The position numbers were made by a program, and so were the translations under genes. Below are positions 43,653 through 52,894 of a stretch of DNA of 64,000 bases, piece after piece. The DNA lies in the NCBI RefSeq assembly GCF_000024905.1, contig NC_013522.1:868001-932000 (forward strand), read 5' to 3'. A model generated the notes under the pieces. It did not search any database. It was given only the letters and a program-made list of their open reading frames with translations, and was not told the origin of the DNA. Positions within the stretch are counted from its first letter, which is position 1; each line of letters begins with the position of its first letter. The stretch is from Thermanaerovibrio acidaminovorans DSM 6589 (GTDB lineage Bacteria > Synergistota > Synergistia > Synergistales > Synergistaceae).

Positions 43653-44707
43653 AGATAGGTCGGATCACCATAGTGGCTGGGGGCACCGGCGGTCACATAT
43701 GGCCCGCCATAGCCTTTGGCGAATGGATGTCCAGGGAACACCCGGAGGTGTCCATCTCCTACATCTCCGGATCCAGACCGCTGGAGCTGAGGATATATCG
43801 GGAGGCTGGGTTGGACCCCCACGTGATACACATTGAGGGCTCCCCCTTGGGCGCTGGACTCAGGCAAATGCCCCGCAGGTTCAAGCAGATAGTGAGGGCC
43901 CTACACCAGACCGAGGACTGCATAAAGAGGGACATGCCGGACCTGTGCCTCATGTTTGGCGGATACGTCTCCTTTCCCGCCCTCCTGGTCTCCCGGCGGA
44001 TGGGTATACGATCGGTAATGCATGAGCAGAACGCCCGGGCTGGCAGGGTCACCCGGTTCGCCGCCATGCTGGGGGTCAAGATAGCCTCCGGATGGAGGAT
44101 CTGCCGCCCCCTGCCGGAGGGGGCCTTCAGCCCCGTAGGGGTCCCCATAAGAGAGTTCAAGCTCTGCGAGAGATCGGTTGCCGCCGCTTCACTGGGTATT
44201 AGCCTGGAGAGGAGTCAAAAGGTGGCCTTGGTGCTTGCAGGATCCCTAGGGAGCTCATCCCTTTTCCAGCGGGTGGCCAGCGCCGCATCGCACCCCTCCC
44301 TACGGGACTGGACGTTCTTGATGGTAGGGGCCTCAAAGGATGTGGAGAGGAGCGGCAACTGCATATCTTTGCCCCACATCTGGGACATTGGAACCGCCTA
44401 CTCGTTGGCGGATCTGGTTATAACCCGGGCTGGAGCGTCAACCTTAACGGAAATTAAGTTACTTGGTGTTCCGTGTGTTATAATTCCCTGGCGAGAATCC
44501 TCCGGTGGTCACCAGTTTGATAACGCCGGAGCTTTCTGTGAAGAGGCGAACGGTATGATCCTGGACGAGGATGCGTTGACCTCCGACCTGCATGACGCGA
44601 TCCGAACCCTGGAGGTTAAGGTCCCACCATGGCGGGGTTCCTTGCCCGGAGGGGAGGATCTTGGTGAGAACAGCTCAAACCTATGGAACATGATATCTTC
44701 CCTCTGA
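43649..44707 (+). CDS. murG: UDP-GlcNAc:lipid I GlcNAc transferase MurG
   Basis: MurG converts lipid I to lipid II on the inner membrane face, using the UDP-GlcNAc supplied by GlmS and GlmM. The N-terminal loop is VAGGTGGHIWPAIAFG; HEQNARAGRVTR and RAGASTLTEIKLLGVPCVIIPW are present. ISGSRPLELRI replaces the commoner GTKKGLE-type loop. 352 residues. TTG at 43649 is 6 bases after AGAGGGG and overlaps the ftsW stop (TTGA). A much longer open frame upstream runs antiparallel in content to ftsW and is not coding. Confidence 0.94.
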   Translation: MKIGRITIVAGGTGGHIWPAIAFGEWMSREHPEVSISYISGSRPLELRIYREAGLDPHVIHIEGSPLGAGLRQMPRRFKQIVRALHQTEDCIKRDMPDLCLMFGGYVSFPALLVSRRMGIRSVMHEQNARAGRVTRFAAMLGVKIASGWRICRPLPEGAFSPVGVPIREFKLCERSVAAASLGISLERSQKVALVLAGSLGSSSLFQRVASAASHPSLRDWTFLMVGASKDVERSGNCISLPHIWDIGTAYSLADLVITRAGASTLTEIKLLGVPCVIIPWRESSGGHQFDNAGAFCEEANGMILDEDALTSDLHDAIRTLEVKVPPWRGSLPGGEDLGENSSNLWNMISSL

Positions 44708-44728
44708 CACGAAAGGAGAGGTATTGAT

Positions 44729-46180
44729 TTGTGGCACACGTCCCCGATAGATATAGAGGCCAGCAAAAGGATCCACCTGATGGGCATAGGCGGGGCCGGG
44801 ATGAGCGGCCTGGCGTTGCTCCTCAAGGACATGGGGTTGAGCGTAACCGGTTGTGACGCTGCCAGGACCACCTACATAAAGAAGCTTTCCCAACGGGGTG
44901 TTGAGGTGTTGATGGGACACGATGGGGAGCACCTGGACAGGTTTTCCCCGGATCTGTTGGTGTACACCAGCGCCATAGACGATTCTCATCCGGAGATCCA
45001 GAGGGCCAGAGAGCTGGGCATAAGGATAGCCAAACGGGCGGAGGTCTTGAGCGCCATCTTCAACCATCGAAGGGGCATAGGGGTGGCGGGAACCCATGGG
45101 AAGACCACCACGTCGTCCATGCTGGCCCTGGTCATGGAGAGGTGTGACATGTCCCCCACGGTTGCCATAGGGGGGGAGCTCTGTGACATAGGATGCAACG
45201 CCAAGCTCGGATCTGGGGATGTCATGGTGGCTGAGCTGGACGAGAGCGACGGCAGCTTCGAGCTCTTCTCCCCCCAAGTGGCGGTGGTAACCAACGTGGA
45301 CTGGGATCACGTGGATCACTATGCCTCCGTGGATCAGGTGACCGATGCCTTCGTCAGATTCGTTGGGAAGATAAAGGATGGGGGAGCGCTGGTCATCTGC
45401 GCCGAGGACGGAGGAAATCAACGGGTCCTCAATGGGATCCAGTCCGGCGGGGATGTTCATGTCATCCGATACGGATGGGGCACCTCCTGGGATTGGGGAG
45501 CGGTTAACGTCCATCCCCTCAAGGGGGGAGGGATCGAGGCGGACGTGTACAGGAGGGGGGAGCTCAGGGGGCACATATCCCTCTCGGTCAGCGGGGAGCA
45601 CAACGTTCTCAACGCGCTGGCCACCTGTGCGGTGGCGGACCTCTTCGGCGTGTCCTTTGAGTCCGTAGCGAAGGTGCTTAAGTCCTTCAGAGGGGCCAAG
45701 AGGCGGTTGCAGCGGGTGGGATCTGCCGATGGCATCGACGTACTGGACGACTACGGTCATCACCCCCGGGAGATAAAGGCCACCATATCCGCCGTGCGGG
45801 GGGCGTTGCCGGGAAGGCGCATCCTGGTGGTGTTTCAGCCCCATCGCTACACCAGGACTCAGGCCATGTACCGGGACTTCGCCAGCGTTCTAGCCCTAGC
45901 GGACAGGTCATTCATACTCCCCATATATCCCGCGGACGAGGAGCCCATAGAGGGGGTCTCATCGGACCTCATCGCCGGGAGCTTCCCCGATGGGGTTGGG
46001 GATCCGGTCTGTTGCGATTCCTTCGAGGACGCGGTGGAAAGGGTGAGGGAGACGTGTGTTCCCGGTGATGTGGTGCTAACCGTGGGGGCGGGCAGCATTT
46101 CCTGCCTGGGGGAGAGGATCCTCCGTTCCATTGAGGAGGGAAGGAAGTTGCCCCATGAGGTCGCAGTTGTGTCTAAGTAG
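44729..46180 (+). CDS. murC: UDP-MurNAc:L-alanine ligase MurC
   Basis: MurC adds the first stem residue, L-alanine. It has HLMGIGGAGMSGLALLL at the N-terminus, ATP loop GVAGTHGKTTTSSMLAL, VAELDESDGSF, NVDWDHVDHY, SGEHNVLNALA, DDYGHHPREIKATI and FQPHRYTRTQAM. 483 residues. TTG start with AAAGGAGAGG upstream. It overlaps murB by 26 bases. Confidence 0.96.
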   Translation: MWHTSPIDIEASKRIHLMGIGGAGMSGLALLLKDMGLSVTGCDAARTTYIKKLSQRGVEVLMGHDGEHLDRFSPDLLVYTSAIDDSHPEIQRARELGIRIAKRAEVLSAIFNHRRGIGVAGTHGKTTTSSMLALVMERCDMSPTVAIGGELCDIGCNAKLGSGDVMVAELDESDGSFELFSPQVAVVTNVDWDHVDHYASVDQVTDAFVRFVGKIKDGGALVICAEDGGNQRVLNGIQSGGDVHVIRYGWGTSWDWGAVNVHPLKGGGIEADVYRRGELRGHISLSVSGEHNVLNALATCAVADLFGVSFESVAKVLKSFRGAKRRLQRVGSADGIDVLDDYGHHPREIKATISAVRGALPGRRILVVFQPHRYTRTQAMYRDFASVLALADRSFILPIYPADEEPIEGVSSDLIAGSFPDGVGDPVCCDSFEDAVERVRETCVPGDVVLTVGAGSISCLGERILRSIEEGRKLPHEVAVVSK

Positions 46181-47078
46181 CTTGGCATCCCGCATCCCCG
46201 TCAGGTTTCAGGAGCCCATGCGCTTCTGGAACACCTGGGGGGTCGGTGGCATCGCCAAGGCGGTGATGCCAATCACCTCCGAGTCGGCCCTGGCGGAGGT
46301 TCGCCGTGCCTCCTCCGATGCGGGGGATCGGCTTTTCATCTTGGGCGAGGGCTCGAACGTGCTCGTCCTCGACGGGGGGATAGATGGGTGGGTGATACTC
46401 CTGAGGGACGATCCATCCCCGCCCGAGATCGTTAGGTCCTGGGGAAACTCGGTGGAGATCCGGGTATCGGCGGGATATCCCCTGCGTCGGCTGGTCAACT
46501 GGTCCGTGAGGAGGCGTCTCAGCGGGCTAGAGTTCGCAGTGGGGATCCCCGGTACTGTAGGGGGCGCCGTGGCGGGCAACGCGGGAGCCCAGGGGCGGTC
46601 CATAGGGGACCTGGTAAGCTTCGTAAGGACCCTGGAGGTGGATGGGACCTTCTCCGATTGGGGGAAGGGGGATCTGACCTTTGCTTACCGGAGCTCCCCC
46701 TTCGCCGGAGGTACCTCTTGGGTTACGTCCGTTGGTCTAGTCCTTAGCCTCTCCAGTGATGGGCTGGTGAGGCAGAGGCTTAGGCACTTCGCCTCGTTGC
46801 GAAAGGGGCAGCCAAAGAACTCCAGGACCGCCGGTTGCGTGTTCAAGAACCCACCGGGGGGTAGTGCGGGGCTTATGCTTGACTCGGCGGGATGCAAGGG
46901 GCTCTCGGTGGGAGGAGCCATGGTGTCGAGGGAGCACGCCAACTTCATCGAAAACCTGGGGGATGCCACATCGGACGACATCCTCAAACTGATAGACATA
47001 TGTCGATCCCGGGTAAGGGACCAGTTTGGGGTTAACCTGGAGTTGGAGATCAAGGTCATCGGGGATGGCGCCTTATAG
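46155..47078 (+). CDS. murB: UDP-N-acetylenolpyruvoylglucosamine reductase MurB
   Basis: An FAD enzyme that reduces enolpyruvyl-UDP-GlcNAc to UDP-MurNAc with NADPH. FAD-binding LGEGSNVLVLDGGIDG and GIPGTVGGAVAGNAGAQG are present, and RKGQPKNSRTAGCVFKNPPGGSAGLMLDSAGCKG is the type II MurB pattern with the catalytic serine replaced by a cysteine-containing loop. 307 residues. ATG at 46155 follows GGAGGGAAGG; the in-frame TTG 24 bases earlier lies in front of this site. Confidence 0.94.
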   Translation: MRSQLCLSSLASRIPVRFQEPMRFWNTWGVGGIAKAVMPITSESALAEVRRASSDAGDRLFILGEGSNVLVLDGGIDGWVILLRDDPSPPEIVRSWGNSVEIRVSAGYPLRRLVNWSVRRRLSGLEFAVGIPGTVGGAVAGNAGAQGRSIGDLVSFVRTLEVDGTFSDWGKGDLTFAYRSSPFAGGTSWVTSVGLVLSLSSDGLVRQRLRHFASLRKGQPKNSRTAGCVFKNPPGGSAGLMLDSAGCKGLSVGGAMVSREHANFIENLGDATSDDILKLIDICRSRVRDQFGVNLELEIKVIGDGAL

Positions 47079-47913
47079 GGAGAGGGGCAGGAATTTGGAC
47101 GGCGGGACTCACCCCCGCAGGAAGATTATTCGATGGCTCCTGATGATCACCCTGCTGGCGGGTTCCCTGTGGGCCATCGAGTCCAACGGGGGCTTCCTGC
47201 GGCTGGTGAGGGTCAGGGTCCACCCCCCGGGGGCGATACCCGAGGAGGTGGTCTGGTCCGTTTTGACCTGCGCGGAGAGGCGGATATGGCCCCTGGCACT
47301 CTTCAACGCCTCGTCGGTGGCGGATAGGCTGGAGGCTAAGTTTCCCATAGTGGCCAGGGTTGGTTACGGGGGTTTCGGAAAGCTGAAAGTGCAGGTAACC
47401 CCCAGGAGGCCGGTGGCCAGGTTGATGTGGAGGGGGACCCTCTGGTTCTGGTCCTCCGACGGTTTCCTCTGGTCCGCCTCCCTGCCCCAAAACTCAGCGG
47501 TGGCGGGCATGACATACCCGGCGGGCCCTATAATATTTTGGGACAGGACCATGGAGCCTTTGATCGATGGGGCGTCCCTCAACAGGGACGTGATCCACTG
47601 CGGAGCTCCGGTCGATAGGGTAGTTAGCCTTCTTGAAGAGGTAAGTGCCCTTCGGCCCCCCGGAATGGAGCTACGGGGGATCAAGGTCAGCTACAACGGA
47701 GACCCTGCCATGCTGGGCACCGCCATCTACGCCTCGGGGGATGTAGAGGCCCTCAAGGTGGTGTTCAACGCCACTGATCCCAAGGGGGTCAGGAGGGCCA
47801 TATCGGCGGTGGCGGAGCTTCAAAGAAAGGGCGTCATATCTGGGGATTCGGTGTTGGTGGATTGCACTTATGGGGATAAAATTATCCTGAGGAAGGAACC
47901 GTCTGGCAACTGA
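47065..47913 (+). CDS. ftsQ: FtsQ/DivIB-like division protein
   Basis: A 282-residue protein with a short basic cytoplasmic tail, one membrane segment (about 22-38) and an extracytoplasmic POTRA-like region (VRVHPPGAIPEEVVWSVL to VQVTPRRPVARLMW). The VTPRRPVARLMWRGTLWFWSSDGFLW stretch is the typical FtsQ beta-domain entry. Placed between murB and ftsA as expected. Sequence identity in this family is low, so topology and position carry the call. Confidence 0.88.
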   Translation: MAPYRERGRNLDGGTHPRRKIIRWLLMITLLAGSLWAIESNGGFLRLVRVRVHPPGAIPEEVVWSVLTCAERRIWPLALFNASSVADRLEAKFPIVARVGYGGFGKLKVQVTPRRPVARLMWRGTLWFWSSDGFLWSASLPQNSAVAGMTYPAGPIIFWDRTMEPLIDGASLNRDVIHCGAPVDRVVSLLEEVSALRPPGMELRGIKVSYNGDPAMLGTAIYASGDVEALKVVFNATDPKGVRRAISAVAELQRKGVISGDSVLVDCTYGDKIILRKEPSGN

Positions 47914-47922
47914 GGGGACGTT

Positions 47923-49308
47923 TTGCTAAATTTCAACATCTGGCGGGGGGGGCTTCTCTTGTTCAAGAAATTATCTACCTCCACGGCTCATGGCGATCCG
48001 GAACTGCTGGTGGGGCTTGATCTGGGCACCACCAAGGTATCGGTGGTTGTTGCGGAGAGGGAGAGCCGTACCGGGGAGGCTCAAATAATAGGGATAGGTT
48101 CCGCCCCTTCCAACGGGATGCGCAAGGGCCTCATTGTAAACCTAGAGCAGGCCATAAGGTCCGTTCGCCAGGCCATATCCGACGCGGAGAACATGGTGGG
48201 GTTGGAGCTGAAGGAGGCTACGGTGGCCTTCAGCGGGAGCGAGGTCCGGAGCGTCCGTTCCAAGGGAATGGTCTCTCTGGGCAGGTCCCCCAGGCCGGTG
48301 ATGCAGCTTGACGTGGAGCGGGTCATCGAGGCGGCCCAGACGGAGGTGTCTGTGCCGGCCAACCAGTGCGTGCTCCACGCAATACCGGTCGAGTACTTCC
48401 TGGATGGTCACGGTGGTATAGATGACCCGTCGGGGATGACCGGAGTCCGATTGGAGATAGATCTTCAGTCGGTGATCGTTCCCACCGCGGTCCTCCAGAA
48501 CGTCCTCAACTGTGTGGAGCGGGCGGGTCTCGAGGTCAGTGGCCTGGTTATAAAGCCCCTGGCCTCGGCGCTTGGCATGCTCTCCAAGGAGGAGGCCATG
48601 GCTGGAACCGTGGCGGTGGACGTGGGGGGTGGTACCACCGGAGTGGCGGTCTTCCTGGATGGGCGGCCCAGGCACCTATCGGTCATACCGGTCGGGGGGG
48701 ACCACATAACCAACGACATCGCCTCGGTCCTCAAGATGCCCATAAGCAAGGCGGAGGAGATAAAGAAGGAGGTATCCCTCTTCGAGGGGGGAGACGGGGC
48801 GGAGGACGTTATCGAGTTCGACGTCCGCGGAAGAAGCTACTCCTGCCGGGTGATGGATGTGGTGGAGGTGGTGCGATGCCGATTGGAGGAGCTCTACTCG
48901 GTCCTCATAAAGCGGGACATCGCTGACGTATCCCCCTCAAACCTGTCCGGAGGGGTAGTCATGTGTGGGGGGGTGGCCAAGACGGCGGACATAGATGTCT
49001 TGGTCAGCGAGCTCCTGGACATGCCCGCCCGGGTGTCGCTCCCCCTTGATCATGACCGAATGCCGCCGGGCAGGAACGGGGTGGAGTTCGTCTCCGCCGC
49101 GGGGATAATACGATACATGCTGGAGAAGGAGAGGAACCCCTTCCGCTACATGGAGCCCTCCATGGATCTGGTGAGGCGTCAAGGGGGTTACTCCCGGGTG
49201 GTCACCGAGGAGCAGAGGCCCAAGGGCCCGGTGGAGAGAGTAAGCAGGGGCCATGGTTTTGGGGAGATACTGGAGCGAATAAAGAGGTCAATAGAGGAGC
49301 TCTTCTAG
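47923..49308 (+). CDS. ftsA: actin-like division protein FtsA
   Basis: FtsA tethers FtsZ to the membrane. Phosphate-binding GLDLGTTKVSVVV, the 1C subdomain, VDVGGGTTGVAVF and GGVVMCGGVAKTADI form the actin-like nucleotide site. The last 16 residues (FGEILERIKRSIEELF) form the amphipathic membrane-targeting helix, in the form typical of FtsA. TTG at 47923 follows GAGGGGA by 5 bases; TTG at 47959, behind a G-rich run, would give a shorter 449-residue protein without the hydrophobic leader and is a real alternative. Confidence 0.94.
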   Translation: MLNFNIWRGGLLLFKKLSTSTAHGDPELLVGLDLGTTKVSVVVAERESRTGEAQIIGIGSAPSNGMRKGLIVNLEQAIRSVRQAISDAENMVGLELKEATVAFSGSEVRSVRSKGMVSLGRSPRPVMQLDVERVIEAAQTEVSVPANQCVLHAIPVEYFLDGHGGIDDPSGMTGVRLEIDLQSVIVPTAVLQNVLNCVERAGLEVSGLVIKPLASALGMLSKEEAMAGTVAVDVGGGTTGVAVFLDGRPRHLSVIPVGGDHITNDIASVLKMPISKAEEIKKEVSLFEGGDGAEDVIEFDVRGRSYSCRVMDVVEVVRCRLEELYSVLIKRDIADVSPSNLSGGVVMCGGVAKTADIDVLVSELLDMPARVSLPLDHDRMPPGRNGVEFVSAAGIIRYMLEKERNPFRYMEPSMDLVRRQGGYSRVVTEEQRPKGPVERVSRGHGFGEILERIKRSIEELF

Positions 49309-49371
49309 ACGCCCGGTAGCTCTTCCCGGGTTCTGAGTTGGTCAGCAAACTTCTCGTAGGGGGATGTCTTC

Positions 49372-50583
49372 ATGGCGGAGTTGCTACAAATAGATAGGTC
49401 AGGCAGGTCTTATAGGGAGATAATAAAGGTTGTAGGTGTTGGTGGAGGGGGTAATAACGCCCTAAACCACATAATCCGGAGCGGCATCAAGGGGGTGGAG
49501 TTCATTTCCGCCAACACCGATGTGGCCCACATGGAGCTCTCCGACGCGGACATAAAGATAATACTCGGCAAGGAGCTGACCCGGGGTCTTGGCGCTGGGG
49601 CCAACCCTGAGGTGGGACAGAAGGCGGCGTTGGAATCTAGGGAGGAGATCCGCTCTGCCATAGAGGGGGCCGACATGGTATTCATAACCGCCGGCATGGG
49701 GGGTGGCACCGGGACCGGTGCATCACCGGTGATAGCCAACATAGCCAGGGAGGCGGGTGCCCTGGTGGTGGCGGTGGTCACCAAACCCTTCATGTTCGAG
49801 GGGAAGAGGCGAATAACCCAGGCCCTGGCCGGAATCGAGCGGCTTAAGGAACAGGTGGACGCCCTCATAGTGATCCCTAACGACAGGCTCTTGCAGCTGG
49901 CGGACAAGAAGACTTCCCTGACCGATGCCTTCAAGCTGGCGGACGAGGTCCTGAGACAGGCGGTGGACGGGGTGACCAGCCTCATCCTCAAGCCCGGCCT
50001 GGTGAACGTGGACTTCGCGGACCTTAAGACGGTGATGAGCAACGCGGGCTCCGCCATAATGGGCATAGGTGAGGCCCAGGGGGAGAACCGGGCCGCGGTG
50101 GCCGCCAGGAACGCCATAAACAGCCCCCTTATGGAGGCCCCCATAAAGGGAGCCAAGGGGGTCCTTTTCAATATAATCGGAGGCCCCAGCGTGACCACCC
50201 ACGAGGTCCTAGAGGTCTCCAGCGCCATAGGGGAGTTCGTGGACGAGGACGCCCAGATAATCTGGGGACACGTGCTGGAACCAGAAATGGACGACAAGAT
50301 CCAGGTGATCGTCATAGCCACCGGCTTCTCCCATAGCCAGCCCCAGCATGGGGATGCCAGAATGGGGCTAGGTGCCCTAAAGGGGAACTTTCCCCCCAAG
50401 ACCTCCCCGGTGGAGAGGCCCAAGCAGAAGCCCGAGCTTGAGGAGGCGGAGGTCCGCCCCGTCTCCCACTCCCATGGATCCAGCTCCCCATCGGTGGAGG
50501 AGGACCTGTTCCGGGGTAGCGGTGCCCCCACCGACGATCTGGACGTCCCTGCCGCCTATCGGAGGAGAAGGCGCCCGTCCTAG
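49372..50583 (+). CDS. ftsZ: tubulin-like division protein FtsZ
   Basis: FtsZ forms the cytokinetic ring by GTP-dependent polymerisation. [14 protein letters not shown], the tubulin signature [10 protein letters not shown], and the T7 loop [11 protein letters not shown] are present. After a variable linker rich in proline and serine (about 325-385), the C-terminal peptide [14 protein letters not shown] binds FtsA and other partners. 403 residues. A G-rich site lies upstream of the ATG. The 63-base gap after ftsA holds a weak CCCGG/CCGGG hairpin. Confidence 0.97.
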   Translation: MAELLQIDRSGRSYREIIKVVGVGGGGNNALNHIIRSGIKGVEFISANTDVAHMELSDADIKIILGKELTRGLGAGANPEVGQKAALESREEIRSAIEGADMVFITAGMGGGTGTGASPVIANIAREAGALVVAVVTKPFMFEGKRRITQALAGIERLKEQVDALIVIPNDRLLQLADKKTSLTDAFKLADEVLRQAVDGVTSLILKPGLVNVDFADLKTVMSNAGSAIMGIGEAQGENRAAVAARNAINSPLMEAPIKGAKGVLFNIIGGPSVTTHEVLEVSSAIGEFVDEDAQIIWGHVLEPEMDDKIQVIVIATGFSHSQPQHGDARMGLGALKGNFPPKTSPVERPKQKPELEEAEVRPVSHSHGSSSPSVEEDLFRGSGAPTDDLDVPAAYRRRRRPS

Positions 50584-50610
50584 GGGGCGCCCTGCAAGAG
50601 GCATCCCAAG

Positions 50611-52140
50611 GTGAGAAGAGCCATAGCCAAGGCCCAACCCGCCAAGGGTTGGGCCAGTTGGTCCAGTTACAGGTCCGCTGAGATCTGGCTGGATGACGAC
50701 CTGCCCAGGGGGGGACATCCTAGATGGGCCCTCCTCTACCCGGGTAACTACGACCTGGGGAGCGGAAGCCTGGGTTACCATCACGTCTTTAGAGCCCTCC
50801 GTAGGATGGGGGTTGGGGTCGAGAGGTTCTTCCTGGGACCCGGACCCGTCCTGCGATCCTTCGATTCGGACGAGAGCATCAGATCCTTTCCCATCATAAC
50901 TGCCAGCGTGTCCTACGAGAACCAGGTCCTGGCCTTCATCGAATGGTTGAAGCAGGGGGGCATACCACCCCTGAGGAGGGACCGGGTTGGGGGCGGTTAC
51001 CCCCTCATAGGTGCCGGCGGGGCCCTTACCTACATAAACCCCCTGTCCCTCTTCGATGTGTGTGATTTCATAGTCCTGGGCGACGGGGAGGTGACCCTTA
51101 AGCCGCTGGTCCAAGCGTTGCGCTCCGACCACCATGAGGGGGTCCTCCGGGACCTGGCGACCACCCCCAACATCCTGGTGCCCCATCACCCTTCATCCAA
51201 CCTGGAGGTGGCCAAGTCGGACCACATTTCGGTGGAGGATGCCTCAAGCGCTTGGATAGCCCCCAATGGGGTCTTCGGCGACTCGGTACTGCTGGAGCTC
51301 CAGCGGGGGTGCAGAAGGGCGTGTCGCTTCTGCACCCTGACATATTGCTTCTCTCCTCTGAGACGGCTACCCCTGGAGGAGGCGGTTGGGGTGGTGGAGC
51401 GCAAGTTTGGGCCCTTCAGGGGCTGGTTCGGCAGGATAGGCCTCATAACCCCCGAGGCGGGGGACTACCCGGGGTTGCGTGAATTGGTGGAAAGGATCCT
51501 GGCCATGGACATGGGAATATCCTTCGCCTCCCTGCGTTTGGACTCCCTGGATCCCTTCATGATAAGGGCCCTCTCTTCCCGGGGAGGTAGGTCCCTAACC
51601 CTGGCGCCAGAGGCGGGAAGTTTGAAGCTGAGATTAAGTTGCGGCAAAAACTTCACTGATGATATGATAGTGGAGAAGGCTCTCCTGGCCAAGAGGGAGG
51701 GGATGGGGAAGTTGAAGCTCTACTTTATGCTGGGCCTTCCCGGAGAGGAGGACCAGGATCTGGAGGCCATAGGTTCCCTATGTGGGCGGATCCTCCGGGA
51801 GAGCGATCTGCCCCTGGTGGTGTCTTTGAACGCCTTCGTCCCCAAGCCAGGCACCCCTTGGGGGGGCGCATCCTTCATAGACAAGCGCACCTACGACAGG
51901 AGGTCTGACCTGGTTAGGCGAAGCTGTCTTGAAGCCTGTGGACGGAGGAAGTTGGAGATACGGTTCAACGGATACAGGGAGGCCTTGCGGGAATACCAGA
52001 TCGCTTGGGCGCTTCCGGGGGACATTGAAGGGGGCCTCTCGCTCCCCGATGAGGACCGGAAGGGACGACTCACCCAGACCTTGGAGCGTATGGGCTATGG
52101 GGTTGACGCCCTACGGATTAAAATGGATCGGGGGTGTTGA
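50611..52140 (+). CDS. radical SAM protein of unknown function with B12-binding-like N-terminal region
   Basis: A 509-residue protein. The N-terminal 220 residues (WALLYPGNYDLGSGSLGYHHVFRAL ... FDVCDFIVLGDGEVTL) resemble the cobalamin-binding-like region in front of many radical SAM enzymes. The iron-sulfur motif is C234-x3-C238-x2-C241 (GCRRACRFC), followed by LITPEAGDYPGL and LTLAPEAGSLKLR and by the MLGLPGEEDQDL and NAFVPKPGTPW elements found in MiaB-like and HemN-like barrels. I cannot name the substrate. The GTG start follows AAGAGG by 9 bases. It lies directly behind ftsZ and one base before a SPOR gene. Confidence 0.85.
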   Translation: MRRAIAKAQPAKGWASWSSYRSAEIWLDDDLPRGGHPRWALLYPGNYDLGSGSLGYHHVFRALRRMGVGVERFFLGPGPVLRSFDSDESIRSFPIITASVSYENQVLAFIEWLKQGGIPPLRRDRVGGGYPLIGAGGALTYINPLSLFDVCDFIVLGDGEVTLKPLVQALRSDHHEGVLRDLATTPNILVPHHPSSNLEVAKSDHISVEDASSAWIAPNGVFGDSVLLELQRGCRRACRFCTLTYCFSPLRRLPLEEAVGVVERKFGPFRGWFGRIGLITPEAGDYPGLRELVERILAMDMGISFASLRLDSLDPFMIRALSSRGGRSLTLAPEAGSLKLRLSCGKNFTDDMIVEKALLAKREGMGKLKLYFMLGLPGEEDQDLEAIGSLCGRILRESDLPLVVSLNAFVPKPGTPWGGASFIDKRTYDRRSDLVRRSCLEACGRRKLEIRFNGYREALREYQIAWALPGDIEGGLSLPDEDRKGRLTQTLERMGYGVDALRIKMDRGC

Positions 52141-52141
52141 T

Positions 52142-52894
52142 GTGGGACATAGGGTTACCAGAAGCTACAAGAAGCGCGATGGGGGAGGCATGATGTCCAA
52201 GGCGGCCATCGTCCTGTCCGCCCTGGTGGCGGTTGGGATCCTGATAGCCGGGGGCAAGTATCTCCTTACGGGGCCGCTGTTCAAGGGGAACGATGACCCC
52301 GTACAGGAGTCGGTCAAGCCCACCAGCCCGGTTGCACACCAGGAACCGGTGGTGGAGGACTTCGAGCAGGATCCGGATCTGGCGGACGTTAAGGGTTCGC
52401 AACCCGGCGTCCAAGAGGCTCCAGCGCAGCCCAAGCCGGCGAAGACCGAGGTCACCAAGAAGGCCAAGAAGGCGGTCCCGGTGGCTTCCCCGGTGGACGA
52501 CGGGGACGAAGGCAGGGCATCGGGGGCTTCGTCCGCCAAGCGAACTGCAACGCAGGAGCCCAAGGCCTCAACCGGGTCGCCCAAGCTGACGGAGGGCTCC
52601 GGCGCATCGGGGGGCAAGCAGGCCCAAGGCGCAGTCCCTCAGGGGAACAGGGCGGTGTCCATGATCCAGGTTGGAGCCTTCTCCACCAGGGCGGCGGCGG
52701 ACTCCCTGGGGGATAAGCTCAAGAAGGACGGATTGCCGGTGGTGGTACAGGAGGCGGAGGTGTCCGGCAAGACCTTCTTTAGGGTCAGGGTGCAGGTGGG
52801 CGGCGCTCAGGGGGACGTGGATGCCCTGTCCTCCAGGCTTCAGAAGATGGGGTTGCCCATCCAGCTCATATACGCCAGGGGTGGCGGCAACTGA
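52142..52894 (+). CDS. membrane-anchored SPOR-domain protein
   Basis: A 250-residue bitopic protein. It has a basic cytoplasmic tail (RVTRSYKKRD), one membrane segment (about 20-40), a long linker rich in proline, alanine, lysine and acidic residues, and a C-terminal SPOR domain (about 168-245: MIQVGAFSTRAAADSLGDKLKKDG ... FRVRVQVGG ... LQKMGLPIQLIY). SPOR domains bind denuded glycan strands at the septum, as in FtsN and DedD. The GTG is one base after the radical SAM stop and has GGGGGTG upstream; ATG at 52190 or 52193 would remove the basic tail. Confidence 0.85.
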   Translation: MGHRVTRSYKKRDGGGMMSKAAIVLSALVAVGILIAGGKYLLTGPLFKGNDDPVQESVKPTSPVAHQEPVVEDFEQDPDLADVKGSQPGVQEAPAQPKPAKTEVTKKAKKAVPVASPVDDGDEGRASGASSAKRTATQEPKASTGSPKLTEGSGASGGKQAQGAVPQGNRAVSMIQVGAFSTRAAADSLGDKLKKDGLPVVVQEAEVSGKTFFRVRVQVGGAQGDVDALSSRLQKMGLPIQLIYARGGGN

